Source of the DNA: Silurus meridionalis
Lineage: Eukaryota > Chordata > Actinopteri > Siluriformes > Siluridae
Assembly (NCBI RefSeq): GCF_014805685.1
Contig: NC_060902.1
Location: 4,145,286 to 4,209,285 of the forward strand
DNA length: 64,000 nucleotides
Reading direction: 5' to 3'
This document shows positions 12,661 to 24,195 of the stretch, piece after piece. The notes under the pieces were generated by a model. The model was not told the origin of the DNA, did no database searches, and saw nothing but the letters and a program-made list of their open reading frames with translations. How positions within the stretch are numbered: position 1 is the stretch's first letter; each line of letters begins with the position of its first letter. The translations under genes were made by a program, and so were the position numbers.

Positions 12661-12944
12661 ATTATTGTTTAGGTTTTCAACTGTTCACAGATAGACACTT
12701 GAATGCAAAACTGTTCATGGGAATTGTAGCCTAAAGCCACTGTCGCAGACTGTCTATAATAATTACAGTCCAAATTCATCTTCTTGACTTTAGCCCTCCA
12801 CAGCAACCTAATAGAACTTTGGGCTGGTCATGTAAATCCATCATAATGTTTCCTGTTGAAAAGAAGTCCATCCAGAAATAATGCAACAGGTAAAACAGGG
12901 TGGTTCATAAATACGAGGGGAACAGGATCACTGGTTTCTCAGGA

Positions 12945-14345
12945 CCATGTAATTGAATTTCTTTCTTCTTCTTCTTTCGGCTGCTCCCATTACGGATCAT
13001 CTGTCTCCATACTCCCCTGTCCTCTACATCTGCCTCTTTCAAACCAACTACCTCATGTCCTCCCTCTCCACATCCATAAACCTCTTCCTTGGCCTTCCTC
13101 TTTTCCTCCTTCCTGGTCCAAACCATCTCAATCTCACCTCTCTCACCTTGTTTCCAGAAGGTCTTACATGTGCTGTCCCTCTAATAAACAATTTTTTTAA
13201 TACTGTCCATCCTCATCACTGCTAATAAAAATCTCAACATCTCCAGCTCTGCTACCTCCAGCTCCACCTCCTGTCTTTTACTCAATGCCACTATCTCTAA
13301 ACCATACAACATCGCAGGTCTCACCACAGTCTTATAAAATTTTCCTTTCACTCTTGCAGATACCCTTCTATCACAAATCACTCCTACCACTCTTCTTCAC
13401 TCACTCCACCCTGCCTGCACTCTTTTCTTCACTTCTCTAACACACTCCATTACTTTGCACTGTTGACCCCAGGTACTTAAACTCATCCAGCTTTGCCACC
13501 TCTTCTCTCTGCAACCGCTCCACTCCACTGGCCTCCATTTCTCATTCATACACATGTAGTCTGTCCTACTCCTACTGACATACATTCTTTCCAGCATGTA
13601 CCTCCACCTCTCAAGGCCCCTCTTAACCTGCTCCCTACTCTCACCACAAATAACAACACCATCCGCAAACATCATGGTCCACGGAGACTCCTGTCTGACC
13701 TCGTCCATCAACCTGTCTATCACCACTGCAAAGGGGAAAGGGCTCAGAGCCGATATTTGATGCAGTCCATCCTCCACCTTAAACCAGTCTGTTGTTCCTA
13801 CTTCACACTTCACTGCTGTCACACTATTCTCATACATGTCCTGCATCACCATCACATAATTCTCTTACACACCTGACTTACTAATACAATACCACAATTC
13901 CTCTCTCGGCACCCTGTCGTACGCTTTCTCTAAATCCACAAACACACAATGCAACTCCTTCATTATACTTCTCCATCAACATTCTCATAGCAAATATTGC
14001 ATCTGTAGTGCTTTTTCTCAGTATGAAACCATGAAAAGCATGAAAAACTACTCTTTTCCATAACTGTATGGTGTGACTGATCAACTTTATTTCTCTGTAG
14101 TTTCTGCACATCTCCCTTGTTCTTAAAAATCGGTACCAGCAAACTCCTTCTCTATTCCTCAAGCATCCTCTCACCATCCAGAATCTTGTTAAACAATCTT
14201 GTTAAAAACTCCACTGCCATCTCTCCTAAACATCTCCATGCTTTTACTGGTATGTCATCTGGGTCAAACGATTTACCACTCCTCATCCTCTTAATAGCTG
14301 CTCTCACTTTTCCTTACTAACTCTATCCACTACCTGCTTCACCAT
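12945..14345 (-). mobile_element. RTE-type LINE, 5'-truncated and decayed, minus strand
   Basis: On the minus strand the sequence encodes the second half of a non-LTR reverse transcriptase and its C-terminal region, in pieces split by frameshifts. From 5' to 3' of the element: a segment near 14170-13881, the catalytic palm at about 13855-13400 (motifs RLMDEVRQESPWTMMFADG, then ESREQV and LERWRYMLE), the block KTVVRPAMLYGLE at 13181-13390, and a C-terminal WRQMIRNGSSR near 12975. The catalytic box reads FADG where active copies have FADD, so the second aspartate is lost. The 3' end has the AATGGGAGCAGCCGAAAG motif followed by an AAG-rich tail. The clade call (RTE/BovB-like) is from motif recognition. 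Confidence 0.85.
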
Positions 14346-14363
14346 CTTAACATCATCCAACCT

Positions 14364-14374
14364 TCTCGCTCTCG

Positions 14375-14420
<46 letters not shown>
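14364..14420. repeat. (CT)n microsatellite
   Basis: About 27 CT units, with CTCG interruptions at the left. It adjoins the 5' side of the LINE copy. Confidence 0.96.
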
Positions 14421-14425
<5 letters not shown>

Positions 14426-17400
14426 CTATTTTCTTCTTTCGTCATGTATTTGAATCTATGTTTTCGCTTTAAAATATCAAGGAATGATGATTTTTTTTTC
14501 TGAAATGTAGCAGAGTTGAAATAAAATGAAAATGCTGTGCAGCTGAAAAATGTAGTAAAGCACAGTAATTAAATAAAAAAATACTTACTGTGAAACACTA
14601 AATACTATAAACTCTATTACAATAGGCAATAATTTAATTTTTTTCCCCAATGACTTAATTTGTTCTCTCAAACCACCTGAGAATATGTAACTTATGTAAA
14701 TTAAAGGTCACTGTGTCATTATAGTGCCTATGGTGCCTTTAATTAGACAATAGATCAATATCTTAACTAGTGACTGTCAACGGAACTGCTGAAATGGTTG
14801 AGCTGTATTTAGGCTGTATGAGTATGCTCTATTTGTCGGTAAAGAATAAGCTGGAGGCAAATCATTGATTTGTTTTTGGAAAAAAAAGAATAAATCCCAA
14901 AAATACCCCTTACACAGCATTGTTTGTCTGTATAACTGTATCAAAGAAAACTGAATCAAATTTCATGCCAATTCCTAATCTGCTTCTGGCCAGCCTTAAG
15001 AAAAATGATGCTTACAATTTGAAATCCTTTACTCAGGAAAATGACTGAGTAAATGGTTAGACTCCACTTACACTCCGGTCCTGTGGGCTTGAACGTTTGA
15101 CTCAGTTTAGCCAGAGAAGGCACAGGTGAAGCTACATAGCTTTTAGGAAAACATAATCGTTTCATTCTCGTACAAGGCCGGGGAACCAATGTGAAACCCA
15201 TAAGGCCAAGCTCCATTTCACTCACCTCAGAAAGAAATGGATTCAACTACAAACCCACTGGTTAATGACCATTTATTGGCACCACTGTGGTTTTGACTTA
15301 TGTGTCTTATATGTTTATAATTGCTTTATATTGAGCACAATATGGTTTTCAGCCTTATAATGTAGCCTTTTAGTCATCTGCTTTAATCTGGACATTAAAG
15401 TAGCAGCAGGGACTCGGTATTCCTCCGTGACCTCCAGCTGGGTCTGTTTGTTTTAGTGCGCATTATGTGTTGTTGTAGATGGCTTTTTGACAGCGAGAGC
15501 TCTGGAATTGTTGTCGCACAATTTGTACTTATGAACAACAAATAATAGGAACATGTACATGTACATGCGTACACTTTTAACTGCAACAAACAAAACAGTT
15601 TGTCCCCTCACATTATTTTTCAACCAAATTCAACATCCTAATAATGAGAAGTCCAGTGTACAATAACAATAAAAGTGTACATATACTAACAATCCAGAAG
15701 AGATGTCAAAATTGGAACTCAGTTTACCAGAATACAGTGCAGATAAATTACATATTCTGATGAGATTGTGCTAGCAAGGAATTAGCTGGACAGACTGAAG
15801 GTCTGCTGCATTCATTCTTTTAGACAGAGATGAGATGAAAGCTTAATCGTTGTGGTACCACTGTCAGAACGCAGGCAAATTGCATTAATGGATAAAAAGG
15901 TTAGAAGTTTCCCTTTTCCCTGCCACTGCTCACCAACTTCATCAAAGCTTCACAACTTTCACATATCTTAATATAGCTTGTTTTGTGCACAGGGGTATCG
16001 CATTTAATTATAAAATGTAATGCCTTTAACTTTGGTGTAAGAGTTTGAGAACAAACCACTTGTGGTCGAAAAAAAAAGACAGATGTCCCAGTACTTTCAC
16101 AAGGATATAGGTTTTTTTTTTTTCTTTTTGCAAGTGATATTAAATAATAATAATAATGAATTCATTGCTGCTTTAATAATTAATCTCATATAACATTTTG
16201 CTTTGTGTTAAATGTCCTAGGTGCTATTCATTTTCTTCCATATTTTCTCACTTAGTGCCTTAAGCTCACCTCTAGCTACCTAACTTTTATAATTAATTGC
16301 TTAATTATACATCTATGATCCAGGTCAGCAAAATTTTGCTAGAACAACTTATTTAAAATGATATTGGAGTTCCGACTCTGGGTGAAACTTTTGGGAAGTA
16401 CATAGTATTTGAATTTGAAGGTTGAGAGAAATGTATTTAATGGCAGCAATAAATCCAGGTCTAGTTTTGAGGTGTTCTCCAAAGAAGTGTCTTATTTGTT
16501 TTTATGGAATCGCTTGGTGAAACTGCACAAGCAGCTCTCCCGCAGTTATTAATCATCGTGTGTTTCCTAATCAGCGCTGCTCTGATGACTGCTTCAGCAC
16601 GATCAATCACAAGGTGTGATGTTCCTGTTTCCATCTGTTATGAGATTTGCTCGGCAAGAGTCAGCCGCAAGTGCGTCGAAGAAGACGGAGATCCAGAGTG
16701 ATGTCTTTGCACATGACTGCTGGTCATTTTCATGGCTTGTTTGCTTTGCTTTGCATTTTTCCCTGAAGCCCTGAGTCTCATTTCACCTAGTGCAGGCTGT
16801 CACGTTGCTATTCTTTAAAAATCCTGTGCATCATTGCAGGCTTAGTCATATTATTCAAAGTGTCATCGAGTTCAGACTCTGTCACATATGGTTTTATATG
16901 TGAACTGGTATACTAGCTGATTCAATTTGCTGGATTTTGTTATATAAACTGCCACTGTGGTTTGACTAAACACAATGTACAGCTTTGAATTGTAGCTGGT
17001 AGGGGTAGAATAAGCATTATAGCCTTTCAAACAGCATAATTCATGTGAAATACAATAAAAAAAAAAAAAAACAGTTTCCCACTCTTAACAAGAGTGTTAC
17101 TGAGAGAAAGAGACAGAAAGTTTACTGCACTGCTTCTCCTACCATTTAATGATATCTTTCATGTAATGCTTTTTGGGGGAAAAACCACATCTCAGGTTGG
17201 TTGGGATTTAAAATGACTTTAATTTATGGTGAAATACAGTTCAAACTAAGTATTACAAGTCTTACACAAGAACCCCCATTCTAATATGATACCATCCATG
17301 TGCACATTCTGAGGATTTTTCTTTTTTCTGTTTTAAAACCAACTTAATAGCCGTATATCCTCCCACTGTAGCCAGATTTACCTCTGAACCTCAAACCAAT

Positions 17401-17559
17401 GGGATGCCATTGATAAACATTCAGATAATGAGACCTCGGGAATGACATGGAGAAATATGTATAGCCTATGAACTTGTGTGTGTCCAGTGCCATTATTGAT
17501 TGACTGGCATTAGGAATAAAGACTTCTGGTGATTTAAGGGTAGTGTTCACTTCACCCCT
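14421..17559. other. intronic sequence, no gene recognised
   Basis: No transposon or exon is recognised. The block 16500-16700 is free of repeats, has balanced composition and an open frame of 65 codons, but no splice or homology support; it could be conserved non-coding sequence. A-runs at 17056-17071 and 16123-16132. Confidence 0.5.
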
Positions 17560-18262
17560 AAACAAGGTTCTGGGTTGCTGGTTCTGGTCATCTTATTCTA
17601 TGTTGCACAGCTTATCATACTCTTCATGTACACTGTACACTCAAAATTGCACTATAATAAGTGTTGCATATGTTGCACAAACAGTATATAATAGCCTTCT
17701 TTTTGCACTTTCCATATCATTTTGCACATGTATTTAACCTTTTTAGAAAGGTTCCCTGGTGGTCTAGTAGTTAGGATGCGGCGCACTCACCGCTGCGGCC
17801 CGGGTTTGATCCCCGGTCCAGGAACCGACCCCAGCCATTAGGGTTGCACAAGCCTTAGTGCCGGTCCCAAGCCCGGATAAATAGGGAGGGTTGCGTTAGG
17901 AAGGACATCCAGCGTAAAAACATGTGCCAAATCAAAAATGCAGATGGTCCGCTGCGGCGACCCCTAACGGGAGAAGCCAAAAGAAAGTAGTGTTTAACCT
18001 TTTCAGAAACAATGTATACAATATCTCCTTTATTGTATATAATCACCTCTCCGTGTACTGTTTATTTATATTCACATTGTTCCTTTCATATTGCTCATTC
18101 ATCTGTCATTATTTATATTTATCATATATAATAACCATCTTAACCTGTACATATGAAAATATTTTACATTGCTACCAAGGCACTTTTGGTTAGATGCTAA
18201 ATGCATTTTAATCCCTTGTACAGTAACTTGTGCAATGAGTTTTAAAGTAAAAAATTCTAAGT
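17560..18262 (+). mobile_element. 3' tail of a LINE-like retrotransposon, split by a SINE
   Basis: Both sides of the SINE at 17751 carry parts of one element: before it are repeated TTGCACTT and TTGCACATGT motifs, and after it come GCACTTTTGGTTAGATGC, TAAATGCATTTTAATCCC and TTGTGCAATGAGTTTTAAAG. That order is a familiar 3'-UTR arrangement of fish non-LTR retrotransposons. No coding part is present. Confidence 0.55.
17751..17992 (+). mobile_element. tRNA-Glu-derived SINE with LINE-type tail and 17-bp target duplication
   Basis: The head, TTCCCTGGTGGTCTAG through GGGTTTGATCCCCGG, is nearly a tRNA-Glu gene including A and B boxes. It is followed by an unrelated body (GCCCGGATAAAT, GTTGCGTTAGGAAGG) and a tail CCCCTAACGGGAGAAGCC. 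The insertion is flanked by 17-bp direct repeats at 17733-17749 and 17993-18009 that differ at one base. A second copy is at 50685. The anticodon-arm changes and the fused body show it is a SINE and not a working tRNA. Confidence 0.9.
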
Positions 18263-18269
18263 AAATCAG

Positions 18270-20540
18270 CTGTCAGAGTCACTGTTTTAACACCAATTTT
18301 GTAAACAAATAAATGCCTTAACCATTTAGGAAAAAATATTTGAGCTAATGGGCTGCGATTCCTGTCAGTTATCCCCTAATAGACTTTTTTCCTGCTTTAG
18401 CATTGTCAGGATGATTCAAAGCAACTTCCAAATTATAGTTTTTCTCCCCGACGCAGTAATGATTTACTAAACTAAACACTTTAGCTTTAAATTGCATACA
18501 TTACTAACCTAATGTGCTTGTTAGTGGCCTTGGGAGGAAAAAAAGGTCTAAAACTGTATTAAATCTAATTAAAGAATACCTGGAGACAGCCTGGGTATAG
18601 GAAGTGTGTTATTATATGGTATATCAATGATATTTAACCTATAAATTAACTGACTTACACTGCTCTTGTGGTTTTATTTTTCATGAAAAGTGCTTTCCTA
18701 GGCCTCATAAGTACAGTAAATCTGAAATGATGACTTGAATTAATGGAGTAAACTGGCTTGTCAAGAGAAGGCAATGTCATTGAGGTATTTACAGAATGGT
18801 AAGCGTTGATATTGAAGTTTCTGGAGTATAAAGCCACATCAGTGTGACAGCAGCTCGGTTTATGAAGGATTTTACTGATCCAGATGGATGTAAATGGAAG
18901 TCAAACTTTTAGGAAACTCTAATTCCAATGTGCTTTTATTTTCCACACCTCCATTCCATTTATAGAAGATTTTAGGATACAGAGGAGCCACTTCACTCAA
19001 TGGCCATATTATAAGGTGAGGGAAAAAATAACATCAACCACCTCTAAAAGCCATGAAAATGCATTAAGATGCTAAATTATAAATGTGGGAGTATGCAATG
19101 ATGGATCTTTTCCAAGTGACAGTACTCTCACTTTTTCCCCCTAATCAGCCCTATGTAGCTAAACCCTGCTCCCGTGTGCATTTCCACTGATATTAAATGG
19201 GGTCAGAATCCTATTTTAGGTACAATGTTAATATTTATAAGTAAGTGACATTGCTGAGTGGCAAGGACAATTTTTGGCTGCCATAAAAGACCAAATACAG
19301 AGTTGGCTGTTAATTGCTGGGCTTCACAAATGGTTGAACAGTTGCAGCAGAGCCTGTAAACATGACAGAAAAGCGGGTTTTTTCAAAAAAAAAAAAAATG
19401 GTGACTTTGAACATCGTCACTTTTAACTAGTTGTGTAAATATCATAAAACACGCTGATATGAGTACTGCTAATGCTATGCAATGTAGTAATGAATATTAC
19501 TGCTACATCACTGCTAATGTAATGTAGTAAGGAAACAATCCCTAGCTAACTAGCTAACTCATTCAGATGCTGTTGATATTTTCTTGCTAGCATCAGTGGT
19601 AAGGTAGCTAGCAAGTTTTTGTAAGATAACTGTAACAGATGGACGTTCAAATGTACACATTTTGATTTTAATTAATGTACAGCTGATATATATTTTAAAA
19701 TAATTAAGTAAAAATCAATTTGATTTAAATATTGTAAAAAAAGATATACTGTTACAGTAAACCATATACTAAAGTACTGTAAGAATGTCTTCCCCTGATA
19801 TTTCCACCCCTGCTTAGAAGTAAGGATAGAGCTTCCATATGTGTCTATCCGAGCTGTAAGCTAAACGTTTAATCCTATAATTACGGTGCATGAATGAATC
19901 TAATGAGTCCACAGGATTGAAACCTTGCTTCTGCCTGTTAATAGACAGATGCTAAGAAAAGCATTTCTTTTAAACCCAGCAAATTTCATCAAGCTGTCTT
20001 TCACTTGACAAAGATGCCAGAGTTAAACTTTCACACAGATTATCATCACTCTAACCAGAAGTAGGTGTAACTAGAGTTAGACATCTCTTGGTTAAATGAA
20101 TCCGCAAGATTATGGCTTATTAGTCAATGGCCAAAATGGTGTCTAAAGGTCAAAGTAATATTAATACACTTATATTCACAGTTCTGTACTTACATGAGAA
20201 GAATGATAATTACTTTTTTTTTTTTTTTATCTAAGGAGTTGTAGCGTCTGCATAGGATCATTTGTTAATTAGTTGGATCGCATGTCCCAAACACTTCTTT
20301 TAACCCTTAACATCAGAGTCTAAACCCAGCCCCGTTTCAACAGCATTTCTTGATATAGTCACAAAATATAATCTATTGATTCGTGTTCATAGACACGGAT
20401 TTCACTCTTTTGTGTCACTGAGGACGACTTTCTATGTAGTGTATTTCAATAGGTATTTTTTGGTGCCTCCGCCAAAGTTTTCTTTTTGCCACTTGATACC
20501 AAAGGTGGCACGTTTCTTGTTTGATTTTTTTACCTTCAAG
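18270..20540. other. intronic sequence, no gene recognised
   Basis: AT-rich intron with short A- and T-runs (19386-19398, 20214-20228) and local TAGCTAAC repeats near 19540. No exon, RNA or named mobile element is visible. Confidence 0.6.
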
Positions 20541-20660
20541 CACTATTCGGAATCAGAATCAGGTATATTGGCCAAGTGTGTTGACACACACAAGGTATTT
20601 GGTTCCAGCTGTTAGTGACTCTCAAAGTACAGACATAAATAAAACTATAGAACACATTAA
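20541..20660 (+). repeat. dispersed repeat (AATCAGAATCAGGTATATTGG type)
   Basis: It has GAATCAGAATCAGGTATATT, GGCCAAGTGTGTTGACACAC and CAAGGTATTTGGTTCCAGCT. The inverted counterpart lies at 58005-58165, so it is a dispersed element; its class is unknown to me. Confidence 0.6.
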
Positions 20661-21581
20661 GTAAAAGTATACATTCAGCTTATTACTCAACATTTAAGCA
20701 GGAGATTTAATCCTTGTTTTCATTGAGTTATATTGAGTAAGCTAATCGTTATTATAAACCATTGTCAGCAGTCCCTTCCAGTCAAAATACAGTAAATATA
20801 TTCTTGGTTAATTAAGAAGACTGCGTTAATTAGAGACACACACATTTATTATAGTATAACACTTACCCTAACACTTACTAACTGTTTATTTTCTGCCTTA
20901 TTCTCTGATAAAAATGGGGAAAAAAGATTACCTTTGGCATTTTTGTCCGCATTACCAATGATCCTGATGCTGATTGACACTTCCTGATGTCCAAGAACAC
21001 AAATCAATAGATTAAAGTTTGTGACTATATTACGAAACGCCATGAGACTGTTTTGCTGAACCTCAAAATCTTGCAAAAAGCAATGCAATAATTTCAATCC
21101 AAACACAATTAGAAAAAATCTTAAAATTTTAAACATCACTGCCTGTCTTTCTGCAATATTGCTCATTATTTTGGGAAGGTTATTATTAGTAATTATTATT
21201 ATATTATTATTATTATTATTAAAACAACAAAAACAAATGTTTTTTAAATACTTGATATACTGCCCTTGTGTCATATTCATTTGCCCACATCAGCATTCTC
21301 AAAATGACTTGCAGGTCTGGTAGATCAAATTGCAGATTTAAATCTATCTGGTAGCCCTGACCTGTATGTGTTAGGCCCTATTACATATTCATTAAAGCAA
21401 ACAGGTAAAATGGACAAGACAGTCTATTTCAATCATGTGAAAGAATCAAATGGCTAAAAATTGTAAATTAGCTTGCAGGATTATTTTGGATTTCTTTCTT
21501 TTTTTTTTTTTTTTTTATTAGATTGTTTGCTTATTTCTAATGAACATCAGAAGCATAACCAAAGTCCATGATCTTTCTGTT

Positions 21582-21653
<72 letters not shown>

Positions 21654-22344
21654 TCCACAGATAATTTTAAAGCTGTACCTGGCTATTAAACTTTTAAGAA
21701 CCCCTGGCATGCATAAACGTACAAAAATAAATTATTTCACAAGTATGCATATTCTTCCAAGATACATCACTTCTGCTCCATTTTTCCTAAAATACATCAA
21801 TTACATTCATCTGCTTTTTGATACTTGACCATAGAATAAACACAATGAGGGGAAAATGAGAAAATGTCATTTTAATGAGTCAAAAGTGGACTGCCCTGGT
21901 AATACCTAACTAAACATTTCCATTTACAGTGCATCTTAATGACTGGGTTGTTTTTGTAAGTGAATATTTGCCCTGCGTGGGTGAAGCCTAGGCATCTCAG
22001 TGATACAGGTCGCACTGTTGCTAGGGAAAGCATGTTTGATGTCCTCAGCAGAAGCTGCTAGGGGCACGTTGTGTGGGTGTGCAGATACGTCAAGCGCTGG
22101 TATTGTGCAGCTTCGAGTCTGAAGCGCAGGGTCAGGCTCACACTCTTTTCCTCACTAAAGCTGGAAACAAGCCCTGGGCACTGCTGTTGCAGCAGTGTTG
22201 CTGATAATCCAAACCAGCTTTGAATTCCCCCACATTTATTTTCCAAAACTGAAGCAACCTGGGCTCAAGGTTGCTGCCTTTGCAATATCTGTGCTACATG
22301 CAAAAAAAAAAAAAAAAAAAATGTGGTACAGGTCTGATAGACAA
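20661..22344. other. intronic sequence with simple repeats, no gene recognised
   Basis: It holds an ATT-rich stretch at 21180-21222, a T-run near 21500-21517 and the TTTC tract at 21580. The part 21960-22260 is more GC-rich but I cannot assign it. An A-run stands at 22302-22320. Confidence 0.55.
21580..21654. repeat. (TTTC)n microsatellite
   Basis: About 18 copies of the tetranucleotide. It ends in CCACAG, which looks like a splice acceptor but has no coding sequence behind it. Confidence 0.97.
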
Positions 22345-22599
22345 ATAAAGTGATGCAACCGATGAGAGACGAGATTCAGCTCCTTGATGATGTAATAATA
22401 CTGCAGCACTATCTGTCACGCAAGTGCGGTCACAGAGTTAGAAGCCTTAAACTTTTGCTAATGGGTTTAATTGTCATGCAAATGAGTAAGCAATCGTATA
22501 AATTTAAAAGCATGCAAAGCACTGTAAGCAATCAGGAGAATGTTTTAGCAAACCTGAGCAGAAGCATAATGAGGATTAGCAATCTGCTTGTCATGGCAG

Positions 22600-22600
<1 letters not shown>
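22345..22600. promoter_or_regulatory. candidate conserved non-coding element
   Basis: A repeat-free block with homeodomain-like and POU-like motifs: GGGTTTAATTGTC, the octamer ATGCAAAT, and repeated AATGAG and AGCAAT words, lying between an A-run and a TA tract. Such composition is typical of vertebrate developmental enhancers, but I have no alignment, so this is a guess from motif content. Confidence 0.25.

Positions 22601-22602
<2 letters not shown>

Positions 22603-22680
<78 letters not shown>
22603..22680. repeat. (TA)n microsatellite
   Basis: About 39 TA units followed by a T-run of 13 or more. Confidence 0.98.
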
Positions 22681-22689
<9 letters not shown>

Positions 22690-22699
22690 TTTTATGTGG

Positions 22700-23450
22700 A
22701 AGTTTTATACTGCATGAGAGGTTGTGGAAAGTTCACACATGGAATCAGAACAGTCAGAATATAATATAGAATTTACAGTGGGAGCGATTATGGTAAATAA
22801 ATTGGTACCATTTCTTAAAGCAATGAATTTACAGTAAGAATGTGGCATGGTTAATATTACCGGTCAACATTTCAGTATTATTGAAAATGAAGGAAAAGAA
22901 CAAATCTCCTTTTCTTTTTACTTCTTTTTTTTCCCTTTTTTTTCTATTTAGTTTTTTTTTTTTTATTTGTGGAAAACTTGTAGTCCAAATATTAAATAGG
23001 AGTCAATGAGGGTGAGGGCACTAAAGCTTGTATAATCGATGACTCATGGAAGATAATTCCAAAAGTGCTGGTCAAGTCAACCTTTATGTAAACTACAACC
23101 AATTTCAAGTGTTTAAGAACAAAAAAACACTGTTATGCAACAATTGCCCTTTTCTATTAATCAATAAACTTATTTGACATATAATAAAAATGTATTTAAG
23201 GAATACAAAGTATATAAAAGGTGTTCTTTAAAGGAGCTGCTCTCACATGAAAAGGAAGACTGTTTCAATGTTTAGGGTCTCCAACAGAAAAAGTCAAATT
23301 GCTTGGAGTTTTATGGCAGCATATACTATTGTTAAAGTATTATTTAGGATGTATAGTTATTGGTAATATGTAGTTATCATTATAGCTTTATAAATACTTT
23401 CACTTAATTATGTCAATTATGGACCTATGTTGCAGTGACTTGCGTACCCC
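22700..23450. other. intronic sequence, no gene recognised
   Basis: AT-rich, with T-rich runs at 22920-22970. Nothing coding is seen. Confidence 0.6.
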
Positions 23451-23946
23451 TACAGTATCTCACAAGTGATTGTCCTCTGAAAATAACCAAATATACAGCC
23501 ATTATTTTCAAAATAATTGGCAACAAAAGTGAATTCACCTTATATGATAACAGCTGTACTGATAATGTAGTTGAACGTCATTGAACCATGCAAATCCTAT
23601 TCATTGTGTTCATGTTTTTGTCTGCTTGACAAGACCATAGAAATTTGTGTAATTTGTATTAGAGCAGTTAAAAATTTTGAGTACAATTCTCTCATACTGA
23701 CCACGGGATGTTCAACATGGCACCTCATGTGAAGGTGTAGAAGCGCCATGTATCTAACATGCAGTATCTCTGTGATGTCATTATGGAGGAGTGGAAGAGG
23801 ATCCCAGCAACAACCTGTGCAGCTCTGGTGAAAATATTGACCCTTTGGACACGGTTTTCACATGTTCACTTAGGTGTACTCACTTTTGTTGGCAGTTATT
23901 TTGACAATAATGGCTGTATGTTAAGTTGAGTAAGTTGAGATACTGT
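23451..23946 (+). mobile_element. internally deleted Tc1-like transposon
   Basis: The ends are inverted copies, TACAGTATCTCAC at left and GTTGAGATACTGTA at right. After the left end, a start codon at 23719 opens a frame MAPHVK, the usual start of this fish Tc1 transposase family. It then jumps directly to the C-terminal part (GATGTCATTATGGAGGAGTG, then CCTGTGCAGCTCTGGTGAA), which is followed by the CACTTTTGTTGGCAG stretch typical of the 3' subterminal region. Roughly two thirds of a full-length element is missing, including the catalytic core. It lies 111 bp upstream of coding exon C. Confidence 0.88.
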
Positions 23947-24057
23947 ATATCTATTTATTTGAATGTATTTGATCTTTACTTCACAAACATATTTTTTAGC
24001 TGTAATATCATTGGACCACAAAAAATCATGGAATTTTGTGTTTGCATTGTATTTCAG

Positions 24058-24195
24058 GGTTTGATATCTACTTTACCTCCCGTACGCTGGAAAACAACAG
24101 GAGAAACGTGTGGTTTGCAGAGTACTGGGAGGAGAACTTCAACTGCAAGCTCATGAGCTCCTCTAAGAAAGAAGACACCAGTAGAAAGTGCACAG
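24058..24195 (+). CDS. grm7: metabotropic glutamate receptor 7, internal exon C (ligand-binding domain)
   Basis: Exon of 138 bp. It encodes [14 protein letters not shown], then [17 protein letters not shown], and ends in [11 protein letters not shown]. The [20 protein letters not shown] block and the KKEDT-RKCTG block are the strongest subtype signature for mGlu7: mGlu8 and mGlu4 have WFAEFWE and different residues before the KC. Two cysteines (NCKL and RKC) are positions used for disulfides in this family. The acceptor is ATTTCAG ending at 24057 and the donor is GTACAA from 24196. Reading enters with two bases completing glycine and leaves with one base of the next glycine codon. It sits 111 bp downstream of a deleted Tc1 element. 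Confidence 0.97.

Noticed and set aside
12856..13876. Plus-strand open frames of 114, 90 and 127 codons
   Set aside because: They are antisense to the LINE reverse transcriptase on the minus strand, which explains the coding-like composition.
17751..17825. A tRNA-Glu gene
   Set aside because: The tRNA-like part is fused to a SINE body and tail, is flanked by target duplications, has a second copy at 50685 and carries changes in conserved tRNA positions.
21655..21828. Possible exon after the CCACAG that follows the TTTC tract
   Set aside because: The following frame has no recognisable receptor or other homology, and exons B and C already join in phase without it.
22350..22769. A 139-codon frame as a small gene
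   Set aside because: Half of it is the TA microsatellite read as tyrosine-isoleucine; there is no splice or homology support.
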